Shown: positions 48,541 through 57,497, counted from the stretch's first letter. The stretch is 64,000 nucleotides of DNA from Tumebacillus permanentifrigoris (GCF_003148565.1 NZ_QGGL01000002.1:248001-312000), one strand, 5' to 3'. The notes: a model not told the origin generated them from the sequence alone. A program made the numbers and translations.

Positions 48541-49132
48541 ATAACTTGTTCTCCTCACTATACCGTATGACCTCGGCGGGTAGGAGATGCTTGACAGACA
48601 AATTCTTAACCAATCTGTCGCGCAACCACGTCGAGGAGATGTCAAGTCCAGGCATGTCCACGATGCGGATCTGCTCGTTGATGTGCGGGTAGAGCGCAAG
48701 CATCATCTGGCAGCTCGATTTGAGGTCTTCGCCCGGTCGGTTCAAGGCCAAGATCGTGACTTGTTCTAGGATGTTCTCGACCGATTTCCACTTTGGCAAC
48801 AGCCGCAAATTGTCCGCACCGATGATCAAAAACAGCTCGGCATCAGGGTATTGCTCGCGGACGTGCAGCACCGTTTCCACCGTGAAGGACGGGCCCGGCC
48901 GGTCGAGTTCCCAGGACGTGACGGTGAACTGTGGACAGTCCTGCAACGCCCGTTGCACCATCGCGAGCCGATGCGACCCGTCGGTGATGCTCCGTCCGAC
49001 CTTGAGCGGGTTGACCCCGGCGGGGACGAACAGCACGCGGTCGAGACTCGCCTCTTCCAAGGCGACTTGCGCCACCACGAGGTGTCCGATATGGATCGGG
49101 TCGAACGTCCCGCCGAAAATTCCTAGCCGCAT
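48518..49132 (-). CDS. nadD: nicotinate-nucleotide adenylyltransferase
   Basis: A 204-residue NadD that converts nicotinate mononucleotide and ATP to deamido-NAD. The nucleotidyltransferase motif is LGIFGGTFDPIHIGHLVVAQ, and the second motif is DISSTWLRDRLVKN. LFLIIGADNLRLLPKWKSVE is also typical. The ATG follows AGGAGGTAGCCC. It lies between yhbY and yqeK, 24 bases after the yhbY stop, in the conserved operon. Confidence 0.96.
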   Translation of the reverse strand: MRLGIFGGTFDPIHIGHLVVAQVALEEASLDRVLFVPAGVNPLKVGRSITDGSHRLAMVQRALQDCPQFTVTSWELDRPGPSFTVETVLHVREQYPDAELFLIIGADNLRLLPKWKSVENILEQVTILALNRPGEDLKSSCQMMLALYPHINEQIRIVDMPGLDISSTWLRDRLVKNLSVKHLLPAEVIRYSEENKLYERRDDQ

Positions 49133-49156
49133 AAGGGCTACCTCCTACACAGAGGG

Positions 49157-49450
49157 TTAGTTCGGCAGCTTGATTTGCTTGTTCTCTGCCGATTCCTTGT
49201 AGAGCACGACCTGCTTGCCGATCAGTTGCACCAATTCGGCACCGGTGCCTTCTGCGAGTTGCACAGCGACATCCTTTTTGTGTACTTCACAATTTTGCAG
49301 GATCGAGACTTTGATCAGTTCGTGCGATTCGAGGGCGAGGTTGAGTTGGTCGATCATGTTGTCCGAAACTCCACCCTTGCCTACTTGGGTTACCGGGGTG
49401 CAATGATGCGCTTGGGAGCGCAGATAACGTTTTTGTTTGCCAGTCAGCAT
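49157..49450 (-). CDS. yhbY: ribosome assembly RNA-binding protein YhbY
   Basis: A 97-residue CRM-domain protein (YqeI in Bacillus) that associates with pre-50S particles. Signatures are LTGKQKRYLRSQAHHCTPVT, QVGKGGVSDNMIDQLNLALE with the GxxG loop, and VHKKDVAVQLAEGTGAELVQ. The ATG at 49450 follows AAAGGAG by ten bases; twelve more in-frame codons upstream lack a ribosome site. It sits between aroE and nadD, as in Bacillus. Confidence 0.95.
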   Translation of the reverse strand: MLTGKQKRYLRSQAHHCTPVTQVGKGGVSDNMIDQLNLALESHELIKVSILQNCEVHKKDVAVQLAEGTGAELVQLIGKQVVLYKESAENKQIKLPN

Positions 49451-49504
49451 ATGCGATGAACTCCTTTTGTCTGTGAGCTTGTCCAAATTGAAAGTATACC
49501 ACTG

Positions 49505-50338
49505 TCACAGATAGGATTCCACCGTTTTTCGCATCACATCCGTGGGAGCGGGATGTCCTGTCCACAATCGGAAGGCTTCCGCGCCTTGGTGGATGAACAT
49601 GCCAAGCCCGCCGCTGACCAGACAACCACGTGCTGCAGCTTCCTGCAAAAAGCGCGTCTGGCGCGGGTTGTAGATCAGATCGCTGACCCACTGCCCGGCC
49701 CGCAACAAGTTCGGATCAATCGGCAACTCGTCAACCTGTGGGTGCATGCCGATCGGTGTGGTGTTCACGACGAGGTCGTACTCGGCGGGGACAACACCAC
49801 TCAGTGACACCGCATCGGCGGCTGTTAAACTCTCCAGCGGTGCGAGAAGCTCCGCTGCCTTTGCCACAGCGCGTGCGGCGATGGTGATCTGTGCGGCACC
49901 ATCGAGCGCGAGTTGGGTGGCGACTGCACGGGCGGCACCACCTGCGCCGAGCAACAGCACTGATTGGCCCGCTGGCGTGAAACCGGTCTCCTCCCGCAAC
50001 GCTGCGAGATAGCCGATGCCGTCCGTGTTGTGCCCGATCAAGCGGCCTTGCTCATGGACGATCGTGTTGACCGCCCCGATCCGGCGCGCCGCATCGCTGA
50101 GCTCGTCAAGAAACGGAAGCACCGCGACTTTGTGCGGGATCGTGACGTTGACCCCGCGCAGATTCAAGGCTCGAATCGACTGCACGCCTTGCTCGATGGC
50201 CTCGGGCGGGATGTCAAACGCGAGGTATACATAGTCAAGCCCGAGATGGGCGAAGGCTGCATTGTGCATCTGAGGCGACTTGGAGTGCGCAACCGGATGT
50301 CCAAACAAACCGGTCAAGCGCGTAGAGCTGGAAACCAT
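49505..50338 (-). CDS. aroE: shikimate dehydrogenase
   Basis: A 277-residue NADP-dependent enzyme that reduces 3-dehydroshikimate to shikimate for aromatic amino acids. The substrate site is GLFGHPVAHSKSPQMHNAAF and VNVTIPHKVAVLPFLDEL, with the catalytic Lys and Asp in the NTDGIG region. The Rossmann motif is VLLLGAGGAARAVATQL. The ATG at 50338 has AAGGAGGG eight bases upstream. A terminator lies between it and yqeH, so aroE probably has its own promoter in 50339-50497; a TGCTAGACT extended -10 just upstream is a candidate. Confidence 0.95.
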   Translation of the reverse strand: MVSSSTRLTGLFGHPVAHSKSPQMHNAAFAHLGLDYVYLAFDIPPEAIEQGVQSIRALNLRGVNVTIPHKVAVLPFLDELSDAARRIGAVNTIVHEQGRLIGHNTDGIGYLAALREETGFTPAGQSVLLLGAGGAARAVATQLALDGAAQITIAARAVAKAAELLAPLESLTAADAVSLSGVVPAEYDLVVNTTPIGMHPQVDELPIDPNLLRAGQWVSDLIYNPRQTRFLQEAAARGCLVSGGLGMFIHQGAEAFRLWTGHPAPTDVMRKTVESYL

Positions 50339-50497
50339 GTCCAATCCCTCCTTACCCACAGTCTAGCACGAATCCAAGACCCTGCCTATTCTCTTCGAAA
50401 AAACGACAAGTTCCCTCAAACGATCAGATACCCGCTGTCCAACCTGCTTTTGGTTCATCCTGCTTATTCTTCCATCGAAGCGAGAATTGATGTGCCG

Positions 50498-50537
50498 AAA
50501 AAGCCCGCTTTCGCAGGTTGCGAAAGCGGGCTCTTTT
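50498..50537 (-). terminator. terminator after yqeH and its extension
   Basis: A 14-base perfect stem (AGCCCGCTTTCGCA / TGCGAAAGCGGGCT) with loop GGT and five T on the minus strand. It starts two bases after the TAA that closes the extension of the yqeH frame. Confidence 0.92.
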
Positions 50538-50628
50538 ACTTGCGAAATTCCAGTTGCAGCCGCATCCCTTGTTCTTCGAAGGAAAACTGCAAGTCATACA
50601 AAAGGTAGTCGGTCAGCTCCGGCTGTGA
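50536..50628 (-). other. in-frame 30-codon open extension after the yqeH amber stop
   Basis: Directly after the yqeH TAG, the same frame stays open for 30 codons to a TAA. It reads SQPELTDYLLYDLQFSFEEQ followed by GMRLQLEFRK. The composition is protein-like, and the terminator begins just after the TAA. The only internal ATG is nine codons from the end. It may be a readthrough tail, the remains of a separate small gene, or chance. The known YqeH family ends near the TAG, so the main product should be unaffected. Confidence 0.35.
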
Positions 50629-51753
50629 CTAGATCAGCGCGCGGCGGATATGGACATCGACGCCCTTGGGCGCATGGACTTTGACGGTGGTGAAGTGTTG
50701 ACCGCGCAACGTGATCCAGCCGATGCCGGAGATCACGATATCCTGCGGGTGACCCGACTTGATCGTGAACGAATGCGCGTAGAGCTTGTGCAACAGCGGG
50801 TTCTCCTCCCCTTCATACGGGGGAGTCAACAGCGTGCCGAGATGCTTGTCGTAGAGCTCGTCCGCGTTCTCCAACTTCGTCCGGTGGACATTGAGTTGGT
50901 TCGCACAGTAGACGGTGAAACCTTGCTTGGGGCCTTCCACGTAGTCGACACGCGCGAGACCGCCCAGGAACAGCGATTGCTTATCGTTCAACTGGTAAGT
51001 CTTCGGGTTGATGTACTCCTCTGGGGTGATGTCGCGCACGCCTTTTGGCGACACGAGGTCGGTCAGGCGATGTCTGGTCATGATCCCCGGCGTGTCGATG
51101 ATCGAACCCTCGTGGTTCGGCAGGTCGATCCGGATCGTGGACAGCGTGGTGCCCGGATAGCGCGAGGTGGTCAGCTCTGCGCCGTCCTCTTCCCCGAACA
51201 ACTGCAACAGCCCGTTGATCAACGTGGACTTGCCAACATTGGCAGTTCCGACGACATAGACGTCACGCGTGCCGACTTTGGCTTCGATCGCCGCTTTGAC
51301 ATGCTCGATCTCGACGCGCTTTTTCGCAGAGACGAGAAAGACTTGTTCGACTTCGACACCTTGCTTCTTCACTTCATATGACAGCCAGTTCTCGACGCGC
51401 TCCCAGTTCGTGCTGCGCGGCAACAGATCGGCCTTGTTCGCGACGAGCAGGATCGGGTTCTGTCCGACGTATTTCTTGATGTCCTTCACCCAAGAACCCG
51501 CAAAGTCGAACAGGTCGACAACCTTGACGACCAAGGCGTTGCGCTTGCCGATATCGGAGAGAATCTTTTGAAAACCTTCGTTGTTCAGGGCGACAGGAGC
51601 TACTTCATTGTAGTGTTTGATCCGGTAGCAACGTTGGCAGACCGGGTATTCACGTTCGACGACAGAGTTCAGCGGAGCATAGCCCGCCGCAGTCTTGTCC
51701 TCCGTCTGGATGCCAATGCCACATCCGCTGCAGATCAATTCAAGTTCAGACAT
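50629..51753 (-). CDS. yqeH: ribosome biogenesis GTPase YqeH
   Basis: A 374-residue circularly permuted GTPase needed for 30S assembly. An N-terminal zinc finger (ICSGCGIGIQTEDKTAAGYA, then YPVCQRCYRIKHYNEV) precedes the G4 motif LLVANKADLLPRS. The G1 motif VVGTANVGKSTLINGLLQLF and the G3 motif DTPGIMTRHRL follow, in the permuted order G4-G5-G1-G2-G3. The C-terminal domain binds RNA. The ATG at 51753 has GGGAGTGAG upstream, and it lies ten bases after yqeG. The gene ends at TAG. Confidence 0.96.
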   Translation of the reverse strand: MSELELICSGCGIGIQTEDKTAAGYAPLNSVVEREYPVCQRCYRIKHYNEVAPVALNNEGFQKILSDIGKRNALVVKVVDLFDFAGSWVKDIKKYVGQNPILLVANKADLLPRSTNWERVENWLSYEVKKQGVEVEQVFLVSAKKRVEIEHVKAAIEAKVGTRDVYVVGTANVGKSTLINGLLQLFGEEDGAELTTSRYPGTTLSTIRIDLPNHEGSIIDTPGIMTRHRLTDLVSPKGVRDITPEEYINPKTYQLNDKQSLFLGGLARVDYVEGPKQGFTVYCANQLNVHRTKLENADELYDKHLGTLLTPPYEGEENPLLHKLYAHSFTIKSGHPQDIVISGIGWITLRGQHFTTVKVHAPKGVDVHIRRALI

Positions 51754-51763
51754 GATGGTTATC

Positions 51764-52276
51764 TCACTCCCAAGGTAGCATTCCGCGCTTGCGCAAGATC
51801 GAGAACGCCACGCGTTCCATCGCACGCAAGACTTTTGTGCCGATAAATTCCTTCTCGCCAACAGGTGCGACGAGAATCGTATACAACCCCATTCTGTTCC
51901 CGCCTAGCACGTCGGTAAACAGTTGGTCGCCGATCACGACCGTTTCCTCGGGCTTGGTGCCAAGTGTCTGCAAGCCACGGCGGAACGGTGAGTTGCTCGG
52001 TTTTTTCGCCGAGGCGACCCACGGGATGTTCAAGGGTCTCGCGAAGCGCTCCACCCGTGCATGATTGTTGTTGGAGACGATGCAGACTTTGATGCCGTAT
52101 GTATCGCGCACATGGTCGAGCCATTGCAAGATCTTGGGCGTCACATCAGGTTCGTCCCATCTGACTAACGTGTTGTCGAGATCGGTGAGTATGCCGCGCA
52201 CGCCTCGTGCCTTCAGTTGTTCAAGATCAATCTCGTACACTGATTCCACGAACAGGCTCGGTACCAAACGACGCAT
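51764..52276 (-). CDS. yqeG: YqeG family HAD phosphatase
   Basis: A 170-residue HAD-IIIA phosphatase. Motif I GILTDLDNTLVRWDEPDVTP has both Asp residues, motif II lies in VCIVSNNNHARVERFA, and ETVVIGDQLFTDVLGGNRMG is motif IV. It is the first gene of the yqeG-yqeH block, separated from yqeH by ten bases. The substrate is unknown; in plants the homologue (PGPP1-like) dephosphorylates phosphatidylglycerophosphate. The ATG at 52276 has AGAGGTG upstream. A paralogue lacking the nucleophile is at 38246-38770. Confidence 0.93.
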   Translation of the reverse strand: MRRLVPSLFVESVYEIDLEQLKARGVRGILTDLDNTLVRWDEPDVTPKILQWLDHVRDTYGIKVCIVSNNNHARVERFARPLNIPWVASAKKPSNSPFRRGLQTLGTKPEETVVIGDQLFTDVLGGNRMGLYTILVAPVGEKEFIGTKVLRAMERVAFSILRKRGMLPWE

Positions 52277-52360
52277 AGGTTTCACCTCTGTATAGGTATG
52301 TGAAAAAATCCCCATTTCATCCGTCACCTGTTGAGGATATCACAGAAGGACAAAATAAAA

Positions 52361-52410
52361 AAGGAAAAAACCTCTGTGCCCGGCTCGAGCGTAGGACAGA
52401 GGTTTTTTCC
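52361..52410. terminator. terminator of the HD-GYP gene
   Basis: A 15-base perfect stem (GGAAAAAACCTCTGT / ACAGAGGTTTTTTCC) with an 18-base loop, between the HD-GYP gene stop and the yqeG promoter. Confidence 0.88.
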
Positions 52411-52492
52411 CGACATGCACTGTTGTATTACTGGTATTAGACAAAAGTGTCGAAAAATCCTTTTTGATGTCGCATGGTAATTTATTGCCCGC

Positions 52493-54016
52493 CTACAGCG
52501 CCTTGCCAAACGCTGGATGCCGATCCTCCGCCATTTCCACGCGTTGGATGTCGATAAAAAGCTGTGCAAACTGCGGGTCCCATTGCGTGCCCTTGCCATC
52601 TGCGAGGATGGCGAGGGCTTTTTCGATCGCCATCCCTTGGCGGTAGGGACGGTCTGAGGTCATCGCGTCGAACGCATCGGCGACCGCCATGATCCGTCCG
52701 AACAGCGGGATGTTCTCCCCAACCAACCCATCTGGATAACCTCGTCCATCGTAACGCTCATGGTGCGAGCGCACGCCTGGCAGGAGCGGTGCCATCGCTT
52801 CGGCAGGCTGGATCTGCAACAGGATCGCCTCGCCCAGCACCGGATGCAGTTTGATCTGGGCGAACTCCTCATCCGTCAGCTTGCCTTCCTTGAGCAGGAC
52901 GTTGTCGCGGATGCCAATTTTGCCGATGTCGTGCAGGAGCGCCGATTTGTTCAACAGGTCGAGTTGCTCAGGCGGCAGGCCATACGTGCGCCCGATCTGC
53001 ACCGAATACTTGGCGACGCGCGTCGAGTGACCCGCCGTGTACGGGTCACGAGCATCGAGTGTGGCGGCCAGCGTGGAGAAGTACGATTCCAACAGTTGCG
53101 TGTTCATCTCATCGCGCACGCGCAGATCCTGCACCATCAAATTGAAGCCGGAGATCAACCGCGAGAACTCGTCGGAGTAGAGGTCGGACGCCTGCACCGT
53201 GAAGCGTCCACGCTGGACGTGGCGCATCATCTCCTGCAACTCCTCGATCGGCTGTTGGACGGAACGCGACATCAGCATCGCGCTCGCCGCTGAGAACCCG
53301 ACCCCGAGCAAGAGGATGATCAACGCCCACTGCCAGTAGCTCTCAAAAGAGCTGTCTGTCTCCGCGAGCCGCACGTTGGTCGCGAGGCCGAACAGCATCG
53401 TGGGAATCGTCCCGATCAACAACGCCGAGAGCGTGTACTTGCGGCGGGTGGAGACCAGCACTTCGCCGTGCAACGACAAGTCGAGCGAGTAGTCCTGTAA
53501 CGACCATCCGCGCAGATGGGACAGCACCGGGCGAATTGCCTCGGTCGTCAAGTAAAACTCGATCATCGCGTGCATCAGCGAGACCAGCAGACACCCCACC
53601 AGTGCTAACCACACGAAACGGTTCGGCAGGTGTAGCCAGCCGTTGGAGATCGCAAGCAAGGCCATCGACATCCCAGGTACAGAGAAGCCGATCAGATGCG
53701 GCCCGAGCGTTCGCTTGACCGTCAACAGCGGCAAGCGGTGCACGACCAGATAGGCACGCTCAATATCCTGCGCCGTTCGAGCTTGACGGAGGAAGACTTG
53801 CCGGATCGGATCGAAGTAACGCTTGAACATGATCGCTTCGGCTGTGAACATCGTGGTGACGGCGATCAGGAGGATCACGACCATCGCCAACATATCCTCC
53901 CGTTGCAAGTGCAGGGTGGAAAACATATAGAGGCCCCCGATCCCGAACACAGCGACCGTCGACCCGATAATATAATTGCGAATTAATATGCGCAGGAAAC
54001 GTTGATAGACAGCCAT
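52493..54016 (-). CDS. membrane HD-GYP phosphodiesterase
   Basis: A 507-residue signalling protein. About six membrane helices lie in the first 250 residues (IIGSTVAVFGIGGLYMF, MLAMVVILLIAVTTMFTAEA, FVWLALVGCLLVSLMHAMIE, ALIILLLGVGFSAASAMLM). A HAMP-like segment spans residues 240-300, and a C-terminal HD-GYP domain follows. The metal-binding and GYP motifs are complete: ARDPYTAGHSTRVAKYS, SALLHDIGKIGIRDNVLLKE and HHERYDGRGYPDG. It should degrade cyclic di-GMP in response to a membrane or extracytoplasmic cue. The ATG follows AAGGTAGG. No GGDEF gene is in the window. Confidence 0.93.
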   Translation of the reverse strand: MAVYQRFLRILIRNYIIGSTVAVFGIGGLYMFSTLHLQREDMLAMVVILLIAVTTMFTAEAIMFKRYFDPIRQVFLRQARTAQDIERAYLVVHRLPLLTVKRTLGPHLIGFSVPGMSMALLAISNGWLHLPNRFVWLALVGCLLVSLMHAMIEFYLTTEAIRPVLSHLRGWSLQDYSLDLSLHGEVLVSTRRKYTLSALLIGTIPTMLFGLATNVRLAETDSSFESYWQWALIILLLGVGFSAASAMLMSRSVQQPIEELQEMMRHVQRGRFTVQASDLYSDEFSRLISGFNLMVQDLRVRDEMNTQLLESYFSTLAATLDARDPYTAGHSTRVAKYSVQIGRTYGLPPEQLDLLNKSALLHDIGKIGIRDNVLLKEGKLTDEEFAQIKLHPVLGEAILLQIQPAEAMAPLLPGVRSHHERYDGRGYPDGLVGENIPLFGRIMAVADAFDAMTSDRPYRQGMAIEKALAILADGKGTQWDPQFAQLFIDIQRVEMAEDRHPAFGKAL

Positions 54017-54098
54017 TCCAATGACCTACCTTCGTAAAAACTCACCTTAGTTGATGTCCTTACAATTCGGTGAGTTGAGCGGAAATTCCTTCTGTTGG

Positions 54099-54139
54099 TA
54101 AAAAAGACTGCGCCCGCCGCAGCGGACACAGTCTTTTTT
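54099..54139 (-). terminator. terminator of cstA-ybdD
   Basis: Stem AAAAAGACTG / CAGTCTTTTT with a GC-rich loop that can form an inner stem, directly after the ybdD stop. Confidence 0.85.
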
Positions 54140-54334
54140 CTAACAACAGCGCGTCGCCTCTCCCGACTCGTAGCGCTCCTTCAAACGTTGCATGTAGAAG
54201 TCGCGCTCCGAGAGCGGTTCTTGGTCGGGATGGGTGGCGTTGTGGTGTTCGATGTACTTCTCATAATCAGGCATGCCGAACATCGTCTTCACATTGGAGC
54301 GCGCCTTGCTCATCCAGACGAGGGCGTTTTTCAT
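54140..54334 (-). CDS. YbdD/YjiX family protein
   Basis: A 64-residue protein of the YbdD/YjiX (DUF466) family: MFGMPDYEKYIEHHNATHPD followed by PLSERDFYMQRLKERYE, with a C-terminal CC. In many bacteria this small protein is encoded directly after CstA or its relative BtsT/YjiY and is needed for peptide or pyruvate uptake through it. Here its ATG overlaps the cstA stop by four bases (ATGA), so the stoichiometry is probably coupled. No membrane segment is visible, so it would act on the cytoplasmic side. Confidence 0.93.
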   Translation of the reverse strand: MKNALVWMSKARSNVKTMFGMPDYEKYIEHHNATHPDQEPLSERDFYMQRLKERYESGEATRCC

Positions 54335-56403
54335 AGGTTGAGGTTCGAGTTCTTGGTTTGGATGAACGGCGTCTCAGACAGCGGCTTGGTGTGGCGACCA
54401 CCGAGGATCTTGATCCACACGCGCGCCGCATCGAGCACGATCAGCACGACGATCGCCATGAAGAATCCGCAGACCACAGCGTCGAGACGGTCGTTAAAAA
54501 TGATCTGGTCCATCTGCGCCGTCGTCTTCGCCGGTGCCAGCAGTTTGCCAGCATCGAGCGAGGCTTGGTACTTGTCCGCATGGGAGAGGAATCCGATCTT
54601 CACATCGGTGGAGAAGATCTTCATCCAACCCGCCGTCAGCGTGGTGAGCAACAGGAACGCCAGCGGCACGACGGTGACCCAGATGTGCTTGGCCTTGCCC
54701 ATTTTCAGCAGGTAGGTCGTCGCCACGGTCAGCGCGATCCCGGCCAGCATCTGGTTCGAGATCCCGAACATCGCCCACAGCGAGTTGATCCCGCCCAGCG
54801 GGTCGACGACGCCTGCGTAGAGGAAGTACCCCCAGCCGGCGGTGATCAAGCCGGATGCCAAGATGTTGGCAAAAAAGTTATCGGTGCGACCCAGCGCCGG
54901 AACGATGTTGCCAAACAAATCTTGGAACATGAAGCGGCCGATCCGCGTGCCTGCGTCGATGGTGGTCAAGATGAACACCGCTTCGAACAGGATTGCGAAG
55001 TGATACCAGAACGCGGTCATCGCAGAACCGCCGAGGAACTTGGCGAAGATCGCCGCCATGCCGACCGCCAGCGCTGGTGCGCCACCGGTGCGGGCGAGGA
55101 TCGAGTTTTCCCCGACATCCTTCGCCCATTGCGTAAGCGTTGCGGCGTCGACGGTGAAGCCGAGTTTTTGGATCGCCAATACCGCAGTGTTCACATCGGC
55201 ACCGAGCACAGCTGCCGGGGAGTTGATCGCGAAGTAGACGCCCGGTGTGAGCGCACAGGCTGCGATCAACGCCATGATCGCGACACCGGATTCCATCAAC
55301 ATGCCGCCGTAGCCGATCATCCGCGCATGCGATTCACGTTGGAGCATTTTCGGCGTGGTGCCAGACGATACCAGCGAGTGGAACCCGGAGATCGCCCCAC
55401 AGGCGATCGTGATGAACAAGAACGGGAACAGCGGGCCTGCAAAGACCGGGCCAGAACCGTCGAGGAAGTTTGTGAACTTCGGCATGTGGATCTCCGGTCG
55501 GACGACGAGGATGCCGATAGCGAGCAGCAGGATCGTACCGACTTTTAAGAACGAGGACAGGTAGTCACGCGGTGCGAGCATCATCCAGACAGGCAGGACA
55601 GATGCGACGAAGCCGTAGCCCATCATCAACCACGCCAACGTGGTTTTTTCATAATCGAAGTAGTGTGCGAAGGACGAATCGGCCACTTGTTGACCGAAGA
55701 TAAGGGCGAGTATCAAGAGTACGAAACCGATCAATGAGCCTTCCAAGACACGACCGGGGCGTATGTAGCGCATGTAAACACCCATAAACAGCGCAATCGG
55801 AAGCGTCGCAACGATCGTGAAGGTCGCCCACGGAGAATGGAACAGGGCGTTGACGACAACCATGCCAAGCACGGCGATCAGGATGATCATGATCGCGAGC
55901 ACGCCGACCAAGGCCAGCACGCCGCCAAACGGACCGATCTCTTCCTTCGCCATCTGACCGAGCGATTTCCCGTTGCGGCGCATCGAGCCGAACAGGATGA
56001 CAAAGTCTTGGACTGCACCGCCGAGCACGACGCCGACGAGAATCCAGATCATGCCCGGCAGATAGCCCATCTGTGCCGCAAGTATCGGGCCGACCAGCGG
56101 GCCAGCACCCGCGATGGCCGCGAAGTGGTGACCGAACAACACCCACTTATTCGTAGGTACGAAGTCCTTGCCATCATTGTTGATCTCAGCAGGCGTCGCG
56201 CGTTTGTCGTCGAGCCCAAAGATCTTGTTTGCCATGAATTTCGAGTAGAAGCGATACCCGATCGCATACGTACAGAGTGCCGCGATGACGATCCAGGATG
56301 CGCTGATCGTCTCACCTGTGTTGATGGCGAGCAGTGCGAAAGCAACGCCGCCCAGTACGGAAACTGCCGTCCAGATCAGGATCGAGAGCAAGTTCTTGTT
56401 CAC
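54331..56403 (-). CDS. cstA: carbon starvation protein CstA
   Basis: A 690-residue membrane transporter with about 16-18 helices. CstA signatures are TNKWVLFGHHFAAIAGAGPL, VGPILAAQMGYLPGMIWILV, GAVQDFVILFGSMRRNGKSL and FAGPLFPFLFITIACGAISG, followed by FHSLVSSGTTPKML. Relatives carry peptides or pyruvate into starved cells. The GTG at 56403 has GGGGGAG nine bases upstream; the open frame reaches 56604 without a ribosome site. ybdD follows with a four-base overlap. Between cstA and the wall-hydrolase gene there is a terminator, so it has its own promoter. Confidence 0.95.
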   Translation of the reverse strand: MNKNLLSILIWTAVSVLGGVAFALLAINTGETISASWIVIAALCTYAIGYRFYSKFMANKIFGLDDKRATPAEINNDGKDFVPTNKWVLFGHHFAAIAGAGPLVGPILAAQMGYLPGMIWILVGVVLGGAVQDFVILFGSMRRNGKSLGQMAKEEIGPFGGVLALVGVLAIMIILIAVLGMVVVNALFHSPWATFTIVATLPIALFMGVYMRYIRPGRVLEGSLIGFVLLILALIFGQQVADSSFAHYFDYEKTTLAWLMMGYGFVASVLPVWMMLAPRDYLSSFLKVGTILLLAIGILVVRPEIHMPKFTNFLDGSGPVFAGPLFPFLFITIACGAISGFHSLVSSGTTPKMLQRESHARMIGYGGMLMESGVAIMALIAACALTPGVYFAINSPAAVLGADVNTAVLAIQKLGFTVDAATLTQWAKDVGENSILARTGGAPALAVGMAAIFAKFLGGSAMTAFWYHFAILFEAVFILTTIDAGTRIGRFMFQDLFGNIVPALGRTDNFFANILASGLITAGWGYFLYAGVVDPLGGINSLWAMFGISNQMLAGIALTVATTYLLKMGKAKHIWVTVVPLAFLLLTTLTAGWMKIFSTDVKIGFLSHADKYQASLDAGKLLAPAKTTAQMDQIIFNDRLDAVVCGFFMAIVVLIVLDAARVWIKILGGRHTKPLSETPFIQTKNSNLNL

Positions 56404-56517
56404 GTGTAGAAGCTCCCCCTTTGGTTGTAAGATGAATGGACTATGAAATCGCTTACTATTCGAATTATACGACAAGTTTGTGAATTTTTCCTTCTCTGAC
56501 AACTGGAAAATGCCAGA

Positions 56518-56550
56518 AAAAAACCGACTTGCACATTGCCAAGTCGGTTC
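56518..56550 (-). terminator. terminator of the NlpC/P60 gene
   Basis: A ten-base stem (AACCGACTTG / CAAGTCGGTT) with an eight-base loop, seven bases after the hydrolase stop, with seven A on the left giving U on the minus strand. Confidence 0.88.
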
Positions 56551-56557
56551 TGTTTGC

Positions 56558-57253
56558 TTATAGGTAGCTGCGTGCTCCAAGGTAACGCGGACCCCAGTAG
56601 CCATCGTGCAGGCTGTCGATCTTCACCCCATGCGATGAGGTTGCCGAGATGAACTGGTCGTTGCCGACATAGATGCCGACATGTGTCGCGCCTTCGCCAT
56701 AGGTTGTGAAGAACACGAGGTCGCCCGCTTTCAATCCGTCAACACTGCCGCCACTTGCAAACATGTCGGCTGCGGTGCGCGGTACATCGATTTCGTATTG
56801 CGACATCACGAACCCGACGAAGCCAGAGCAATCGAAGCCAGCCGCGCTACGGCCGCCCCATGCATACGGGGTACCGATATACGTTTCGGCGGTGTCGACG
56901 ATCTTGCCACCTGCGGTCGAGCCTTTGGCTGCACGGACTTTCGCAGCCTCCGCTTGGATCGCCGGGCCCGTTTGCACGCCAACCTTGCCATTGATTTCAA
57001 TGTCGTGGTCATGCTGGAATGCTTTGACGGCATCTGCGGTAATTTCACCGTAGTAGCCGGTATTTTGCGAGTATGTAAAATAACCGAGCAGGCGAAGATC
57101 AGCCTGCAGTTGTTGCACGTCTGAGCCACTCGAACCGATGGTGAGGACATTCGTTTGCCCGTACGAAACAGCCGCATGAGCGTGCGAGATGGACAACGAC
57201 GGCGCGACAAATACAGTTGCAGCAATCAAAAAGGCTTGTACAATACGTTTCAA
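56558..57253 (-). CDS. secreted NlpC/P60 peptidoglycan endopeptidase
   Basis: A 231-residue wall hydrolase. A signal peptide (AFLIAATVFVAPSLSISHAH) is followed by a peptidoglycan-binding domain 1 (NVLTIGSSGSDVQQLQADLR, YGEITADAVKAFQHDHDIEI). The C-terminal NlpC/P60 domain has the catalytic Cys in AGFDCSGFVGFVMSQ, the His in EGATHVGIYVGNDQFI and a polar third residue further on. It should cut within the stem peptide (D-Glu-gamma-diaminopimelate type). It starts at TTG with GGGAGGAAG upstream and is under a c-di-AMP riboswitch, the usual wall-remodelling arrangement. Confidence 0.95.
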   Translation of the reverse strand: MKRIVQAFLIAATVFVAPSLSISHAHAAVSYGQTNVLTIGSSGSDVQQLQADLRLLGYFTYSQNTGYYGEITADAVKAFQHDHDIEINGKVGVQTGPAIQAEAAKVRAAKGSTAGGKIVDTAETYIGTPYAWGGRSAAGFDCSGFVGFVMSQYEIDVPRTAADMFASGGSVDGLKAGDLVFFTTYGEGATHVGIYVGNDQFISATSSHGVKIDSLHDGYWGPRYLGARSYL

Positions 57254-57270
57254 ATTCAGTCTTCCTCCCT

Positions 57271-57390
57271 ACGCGGCCTCCGAGGTTAGTTGACGGGTTC
57301 GGGTTGAGAGTAACCCTACCGCTAGGATCAGCGGATTCACCCCAAGGGAAAATAGTCCCCCGTACTGGTTTTTGAACCAGATTCGGCCAA
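57271..57390 (-). promoter_or_regulatory. c-di-AMP (ydaO/yuaA) riboswitch
   Basis: The minus-strand leader of the hydrolase gene shows the ydaO-type landmarks in order: CCGAATCTGG, ACCAGTACGGGGGAC, TTTTCCCTTGGGGTGAATCC, GCGGTAGGGTTACTCTCAAC and CCGTCAACTAACCTCGGAGG. C-di-AMP binding normally turns these OFF. The promoter should lie in 57391-57497, which is otherwise empty. Confidence 0.94.
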
Positions 57391-57497
57391 TTTCGACATG
57401 TTGAAAGTCTAGCATACAAATTGTCAGAAAGCAACGAAATGAGAGATTTCGTATAAAAAGAAGTACGCCTTGGCATGGTAAAAACGGGGTGATTCAT

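Noticed and set aside
50363-50458. Minus-strand ORF of 31 codons between the terminator and aroE
   Set aside because: It reads like a basic helix (NQKQVGQRVSDRLRELVV), but its only ribosome-site-like sequence touches the ATG. It most likely lies within the aroE leader.
54358-55548. Plus-strand ORF of 396 codons inside cstA
   Set aside because: It is antisense to the transporter gene, extremely Arg/His/Gln-rich and has no family features.
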